From contig CM063111.1 in NCBI GenBank assembly GCA_031841125.1, positions 39,506,955-39,570,954 of the forward strand: a DNA stretch of 64,000 nt, given 5' to 3'. Shown piece after piece: positions 58,991-64,000 of the stretch. Made by a program: the position numbers and the translations under genes. The notes below the pieces were generated by a model. The model had not been told where the DNA came from, did no database searches, and saw only the letters and a program-made list of their open reading frames with translations. This DNA is from Acanthococcus lagerstroemiae (taxonomy: Eukaryota; Arthropoda; Insecta; Hemiptera; Eriococcidae). Position 1 is the first letter of the stretch. Every line of letters starts with the position of its first letter.

Positions 58991-59449
58991 TTGAGGCTCA
59001 GGAGAGGTTTTCAGAATTATCGATTCTTCATATTGAAAAAGAGTTAATCGAAATTGATGTGATGAAAAATTTTTGAAGGGTCGAAAATAAAATCTTTTTT
59101 TTGTTTTATTTTATTTTTAATGGGGTCTGGCGACTGGGGCTCAACTCCCTAAAAGTTATGGTTCATCTCCGCCTATGGACTGACACCTGAGGAAGGAGGA
59201 GACGCGGAAGGGCAATGGGGTTTTGGGGTTGCTGAACTCGTTTTTGAATTTATTTGGCACCCAGGAAGGAAGGTTGCACTACTCCCAACTCATGATTCCC
59301 TTCCGGCGCTTCTGTCCTACTACAAACCGTAGTAAGTAGTGCCTGAAAAATTTGTCCGCGGAAATACGCGCGCGTATTCAGAATACACATGTGTACGAAA
59401 AAATATTATAAAATTATAATTTAAAACAAAAACCAAAACCAAAAACAAA

Positions 59450-60140
59450 AAAAAAATTACAGAAACGTCGGCGTCGCCCTCGCCGCGTCTCGTGTACACG
59501 GCACCGTTAGGGGGGAAAACTCTTTGTGGACGCGACGAACAGGGTAACGAGGTGCGGGCGGCCGGCCGGCGTATGTGATGCTGAGTAATTTTCACCTGTC
59601 CAGGTCCAACCACCGTAGCCGTTTTCCCGGCGCGGCGTTTCGGGCTCACTCGCGCTACCCACTTTCCCTCCGCGAGCCGCGTATTACACCACGGGAGATC
59701 GATCGACGCTTTTCGACTCGGACGAGCATCTCCGCGCCTTCTCCGGCGCTCACGTCGTCGATTCCGCTCTCTCTGCACTCCGCGGCAACTGGAAACGCGG
59801 AGTCGCTGCTCGCTGTTCCCGTCGTTGCCGGCGGCGCGGCCTTTTCCCGTCCGTGGCTCGCGACGTGACTCACTGTCAGAGCATCCGCGCGGGCCTTTGC
59901 CGGCTTGTGGTTGTGCTGCTTGTGGCCGCGATTTCACGTACACGCTACCGTGGGGTTTCGCCGTCGTCGCGAGTGTCGCGGTGTAGATCACACGCTCTTC
60001 GTTGTCGACTCTCAGCGCTCTCAAGTTCTCATCACTCGTCAACTCTACACGCGGTTTCTCGCCGCCAGTGCACGCGTTCGTTCTTCGATCTCTTCGGTTC
60101 GAGTGCTCGTATAGTTCGGTCTCCGGAAACGCATCACCGG
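59450..60140 (+). promoter_or_regulatory. CpG-rich promoter and probable 5' non-coding exon
   Basis: Base composition changes abruptly from AT-rich to GC-rich with many CpG dinucleotides, unlike anything else in the window. On the plus strand it ends at an excellent donor, CACCGG|GTAAGT (60140/60141), after which the sequence becomes AT-rich again. This resembles a housekeeping promoter with a 5' UTR exon splicing to a coding exon beyond the right edge. No ATG-led plus-strand frame is clearly coding. A 358-codon minus-strand frame overlaps it but looks like a composition artefact. Confidence 0.5.
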
Positions 60141-60149
60141 GTAAGTTCG

Positions 60150-61330
60150 AATCGCTTTTCGATGTGAAACTTTTTTGTAGAGTATACAAAAACGCACACC
60201 GTGCTGGTATCGTACATGTGCCGACTTCCGCCGGCGGGGTCACAACATCTACCACGTTTTTTAAAGGGGGCAGAGCGACCACGTAAATGGAAGTGAAGGC
60301 AGTTTTTCTGTTCAGAATGTACGTAACAAATTTGGGACTGACTCTGTGAGCCAAATAGCCCTGTATTATGTTCACAACAGTTTTGATAATTGCCACGATT
60401 TCGGCGGAAGTCGACCAATTTCAATTCTTAGAAATTTCTCAAATACGTAATACCACGATCCACCGCAAGAGCTATCGGTTTTCCTTTGCCCTCTTTGTCG
60501 CTGGGCGATAGTCATCTGTCTCGCATAGTAGTAACGAATGACCAGATTTTTCTTTAGTAGGTCCAAAAAGCAGGCTTTTGTTAGAAAAGAACGAAGAGGA
60601 GTACAATTTTACTAAAAAATTATTTCGTATATCAGTTTACCCATAAGCCAAGATTTAGGAGCAAATTGGATCAAATAGGATTGAAACTGGAGTTTTTGGT
60701 TTTTTGATTCACGAGTAACCAAGATGGAATCATTTAAACGGCAAATGAATTGCTACTACTCTTATACAGATAGTTCAAAGTATGAGAAAATCTGAAAACT
60801 CATTTGGTAAGAAAGATGTTTGCAAAGATTGGTCCTAATGGAATATGCATCTCCACTGCGTAAAAAAAAAAAAAAAAAACTTGAAGAACTCAGTCTTATT
60901 TGTCTTATTCATGTAGAAATGTTGAATTTAAAAAAAAAATGTAAACTTTCCTTCGAGAATTCCTTGAATTAGATAACTGCGTAAAATTCGATTTTCAGTT
61001 TTATATTTGAAAATTGAAGAAAATGTTGAGGAAAACTGAAGGAACAAGGTATTCTAAAGTATACCGCTTGTATCATCGTGCTTGTTAATTGTAATATTGT
61101 TTCATTATAGATAGAATTAGATCAGCCCCGTAGAGAGAAAAAGAGGGTTTGGGGAAATTTCCACGGTCCCCATCTCTTTCCAGTTCATTTTGTTCTTTTG
61201 TCAGATAGGAAAAATTTATAAGCTACGGGATGAGTTTTTTTTTCCATGATGTAAGGAATGATTGCTGATTTGATGTACAGTATATGATATAGCCGTCAAA
61301 AAATACGAGAGAAAACAAATTAACCAAATC
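60150..61330. other. AT-rich stretch with nothing recognised
   Basis: Would be the first intron if the 59.5-60.1 kb exon is real. A17 lies near 60866-60882. I see no exon, RNA gene or transposon ends. Confidence 0.4.
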
Positions 61331-61334
61331 GCCA

Positions 61335-62980
61335 CAAAATTTTACATGGAATTACATTCCGACATATCAGTCAGCCCAAAGGCACAAAAGTTTGTCACTG
61401 AGGAAGTCAAAAGGTCAAAGTTCGTGGAAATCGAGGTGAGGAGAGCAGTACTGTCTCTGAAGGACGGCAAGGCAGCAGGGCTAGATGGGATCACCAACGA
61501 ATAAATTAAGTACGGAGGCGAAAAAATGATAAAAATTCTAACCAAACTTTACAACGAAATTTGGGAAACGAACAAGATACCACCAGATTGGAAAATCTCA
61601 AAAATTATTTTGCTTTTCAAAAAAGGCTGTCGTTACGACATTAAGAACTATAGGTCAATTAGCTTCATACCAATTCTGGCAAAGATCTTGTCCGCCCTGC
61701 TAGACCTCCGTCTGAGAGGTATGCTGGAATGCTGGAACTACAGCAAACTCTTTGTCAAGCAGGATTTAGGAGGGGCTTCTCCACGACTGACCACCTCCAC
61801 ACAGTCAACTTACTCATACAGAAAGCAACGGAATGCCGAGTCACTGTCCACCTAGCCTTTATTGACTTTTCCAAGGCCTTCGACCTTTTAAAGCAAAATT
61901 TTATGCTCGAGGCTCTAGCAAGCCATAGGGTCCACCCCTCTATGATTGGAATAATTCGCGAGATGTACACGGATTTGAAAGCCCAGATAATTACTGAGGT
62001 AGAAGGAGAAGAATTTGATTCCAGAAGGGGAGTGAGGCAGGGCGACCCAATCTCGCTGTTCAACTGTGCGTTGAACGAGATTTTCAAAAATTTAAATTGG
62101 GATAACAAAGGAGTTAGCATCAATGGTGATCTTCTGAACTACTTAAGGTTCGCCGACGACCTAACAGTGGTGGCGGGATCCTGGAGCGACCTGCAAGAGA
62201 TGCTGGAGGAACTCAACTTTCAGAGCAAGAAGGCAAGCATGGAAGTAAACCTATCAAAAACCAAAATTCTTACCAACTCAGGGCACCTGCAGGAAATCAA
62301 AATCGAAAATCAAAAAATTGAGATTGTAGAAAATATAATTTATTTAGAGCAGCTACTATCATTCCAAAACCAAATGGAAAAAGAAATAAACAGAAGAATT
62401 ACAATTGCATGGAGTAAATTCTGGAGCTTAAAATTTATTTTGAAAAACAACTATTCCCTGAAATTCAAAGCTACCTATTTAACAGTTGTGTTCTTCTGGC
62501 ACTCACCTACGGCTGCCAAACATAGACGCTATCCAAACAGCTAGAGAAGAAACTTCAGTCTACCCAAAATTCAATGGAAAGAGCTATGCTAGGAATATAA
62601 CTGAAAGACAGAGTCAAATTGAAAACAATAAAAGAAAAATTTCGGCAAAATAAAAATATAACACACTTTACAAGGAGATTGAAATAGGACTGAGTAGGCC
62701 ATTTGGGTAGGCTAAAGGACGATCGCTGGTCATATAAAATTACTTTTTGGCACCTGAGAGGAGGGAAAGGACGGGGTAAACAGAAGGCTAGATGGTCAGA
62801 CGACTTCTTTCACTTTAGAAAAGTAATATACCCCTCCGGTCAAATCAGGTGAACCAGATTGTTTCATAGAACAACGGCTGACCGGGCCGAATGGAGGAGG
62901 TTGAGGGAGGCATTCGCCCAAAAACAGGGCCTTATACAAGAAACAACATCGAAAAAGTTCTACCTAAAGTTGTAAATTTT
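61335..62980 (+). mobile_element. RTE-clade LINE fragment with intact FADD motif
   Basis: Starts in the endonuclease-RT linker (VRRAVLSLKDGKAAGLDGIT, then a TAA), continues WKISKIILLFKKGC and NYRSISFIPILAK, shifts frame near 61740-61780, then reads QAGFRRGFSTTDHLHTVNL, FIDFSKAFDLLKQN, RRGVRQGDPISLFNCAL, NLNWDNKGVSINGDLLN and RFADDLTVVAG. The catalytic FADD is intact. The frame ends at 62544; broken C-terminal text continues to about 62970, with an AT-rich tail near 62980-63010. The endonuclease is missing. Closest in the window to the RTE at 49.2 kb. Confidence 0.85.
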
Positions 62981-63089
62981 GCGTAATAAAAATGCTTGTA
63001 ATAAAAATAATGATGTAGCCGTAAGCGTTGAAATTCAGGCCTTTTAAAAATATCGGGCCCTCTTGGAAGTCCGGACCCGGGGTATTTCC

Positions 63090-63450
63090 TGCTTTCTCCT
63101 CCCCCTCTCATGAGGGTTGAATTAAATTGAATGGTGATGTATTCCTTAGCTTCTCGATAACTCAACTTTTCTCCCTCCTGTGCTAATCTTTTCATTTCTG
63201 AGAAGGATTTACACTTTGTATCCTTTATCTACTCTTTTCATAGCTCAGAATTCTTTGCCTTCTTTTCCAGTCCTTTCCCTCAACCATTCCCTCTAGCGTC
63301 TAGCAGTATTAACGATATCTCTCGATTTCTTATATTATGACCTATCATTTTAACCCATCTCTTTACAATTATATTCCAAATTTCTCTTTCCCTTTCTATT
63401 CGCTCTAACACTTCCTCATTTCGGTTCAGAGGTGTCACTGGACATTTTTT
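63090..63450 (-). mobile_element. RTE-clade LINE C-terminal fragment
   Basis: Minus-strand translation from ~63420 reads NEEVLERIERERE, WNIIVKRWVKMIGHNIRNRE, and further down KCKSFSEMKRLAQEGEKLS. This parallels the RTE C-terminus seen at 41.4-41.7 kb (RRRDKLIGHNLRHPG, MKELA), but on the opposite strand and with frame breaks. About 350 bp recognisable. Confidence 0.6.
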
Positions 63451-64000
63451 TTTTGGGGGGGGGTAATTTTTTTAGTAGTGTTGTCCTACATTCATCGGCA
63501 TTGGTAGATTCTTTGGGGGGGGGGGGTAGTATGTTGTATTACAGTGTCTAACAGCCATTTAAGTCATCTATTTTCAGTCATGGTCATTTAAAAATTTAAG
63601 AATCAACAAATTATACCTTGAAAGATACAACAAAGAATTTAGAATTGGAAAATTCTATTATAATGACCAGTGTATTGCAGCTAAAAATTTTAGCTTCGGC
63701 TTTCGGCTTAAGCTTTTGACCTTGAAAAATATGAATTTGGCTTTCTGCTTTCGGCTTTTAAGAAAAATTTGGCTTACTTTCGACTTTTTTCAGCTGGCCT
63801 TCGGCTTTTTGGCTTCTTTAGTCTTTACTGATAAAAATACTTAATTTCCGTTGCCCAATACCCAAAAGCCAAAACGTACAAACAAATTGCAGTCGGATTG
63901 ACTGAGCCAGAGTCTACTACTCTGTATTCTGTAATTCCAGAAACTTCTAATAAAAAATAATGTTCTGATATTCTGAGCTGAAATTTGCCGTCAACTGACA
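63450..64000. other. Right-edge non-coding stretch
   Basis: Contains two G tracts of about 10 and 12 bases (near 63460 and 63520) and a TTCGGCTTTCGGCTT-type low-complexity block at 63690-63820. Nothing else recognised. Confidence 0.4.

Larger units (their letters stand above)
54532..59178 (+). mobile_element. Outer hAT transposon (ZMYM1-like transposase, broken)
   Basis: Termini CCATAGGCGGAGAT and its exact complement, with flanking octamers TGTGACAC (54524-54531) and ACTGACAC (59179-59186), 6 of 8 matching. Transposase pieces run from ~54870: LRGHRESEQQESENRGNFLE, TYDGANVMSGGKGGLQAKI, HCYAHKLALVVRNTC, SNTRWICRF, ATAERSFS. The last ~25 residues (RFSELSILHIEKELIEIDV) lie at 58995-59073, to the right of the inner hAT insertion. 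Several frameshifts and stops; non-functional. Confidence 0.87.

Noticed and set aside
59320..60396. 358-codon open frame on the minus strand
   Set aside because: It spans the CpG-rich island, where stop codons are rare; the protein is Arg/Pro-rich with no domain, and overlapping frames on the other strand are equally open. The plus-strand exon-with-donor reading fits better.

Overview
Low-GC eukaryotic nuclear DNA, almost certainly from an arthropod and probably an insect. The evidence is introns with GTAAGT/AG borders, two conserved animal genes, and a transposon mix of RTE and Jockey LINEs, mariner, hAT, MULE and pogo/Tigger elements. I cannot name the species. No bacterial or viral genes are seen.

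Two host genes sit head-to-head. On the minus strand, 27,905 down to at least 2,466, is the CCDC88/Girdin homologue: an N-terminal Hook domain, then a long coiled coil. I could phase 23 coding exons (1,100 codons); the C-terminus lies beyond the left edge. On the plus strand, 28,915-46,466, is a complete 15-exon TBL3 (yeast Utp13) homologue of 795 residues, a WD40 subunit of the U3 snoRNP/SSU processome. About 1 kb separates the two start codons, so a shared promoter is likely.

The introns are full of mobile DNA. Girdin introns hold palindromic MITEs (3.8, 5.3, 15.6 kb), a mariner element (8.2 kb), a tRNA-related SINE (9.4 kb), a hAT MITE with a perfect 8-bp target duplication and a second MITE nested in it (14.6 kb), an R1-like LINE remnant (16.5 kb), a 2.4-kb TA-flanked element filled with a ~45-bp satellite (18.5-20.9 kb), and a hAT MITE inside a microsatellite (25.1 kb). 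TBL3 introns hold a mariner MITE (35.4 kb), an RTE LINE split by a mirror-image array of the same satellite (37.99-41.78 kb), a degenerate ~120-bp tandem repeat (41.8-43.1 kb), and a Tigger remnant (45.0-45.7 kb).

From 46.5 kb to the right edge is a transposon graveyard with readable layering. A decayed Jockey LINE (48.25-52.79 kb) is split by a 5'-truncated RTE LINE with its own target duplication and by a MULE-like element. A hAT transposon (54.53-59.18 kb) is interrupted near its transposase C-terminus by a second hAT (56.65-58.99 kb). Further RTE pieces lie at 61.3-63.0 and 63.1-63.45 kb. Between them, 59.45-60.15 kb is sharply CpG-rich and ends in a good splice donor, suggesting the promoter and first non-coding exon of a gene extending right.

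I found no convincing new multi-gene system. The most unusual signal is the dyad-containing 45-bp satellite, present once inside a mariner-like TIR element and once as a mirror-image array in a LINE, each within an intron of one of the two divergent genes.
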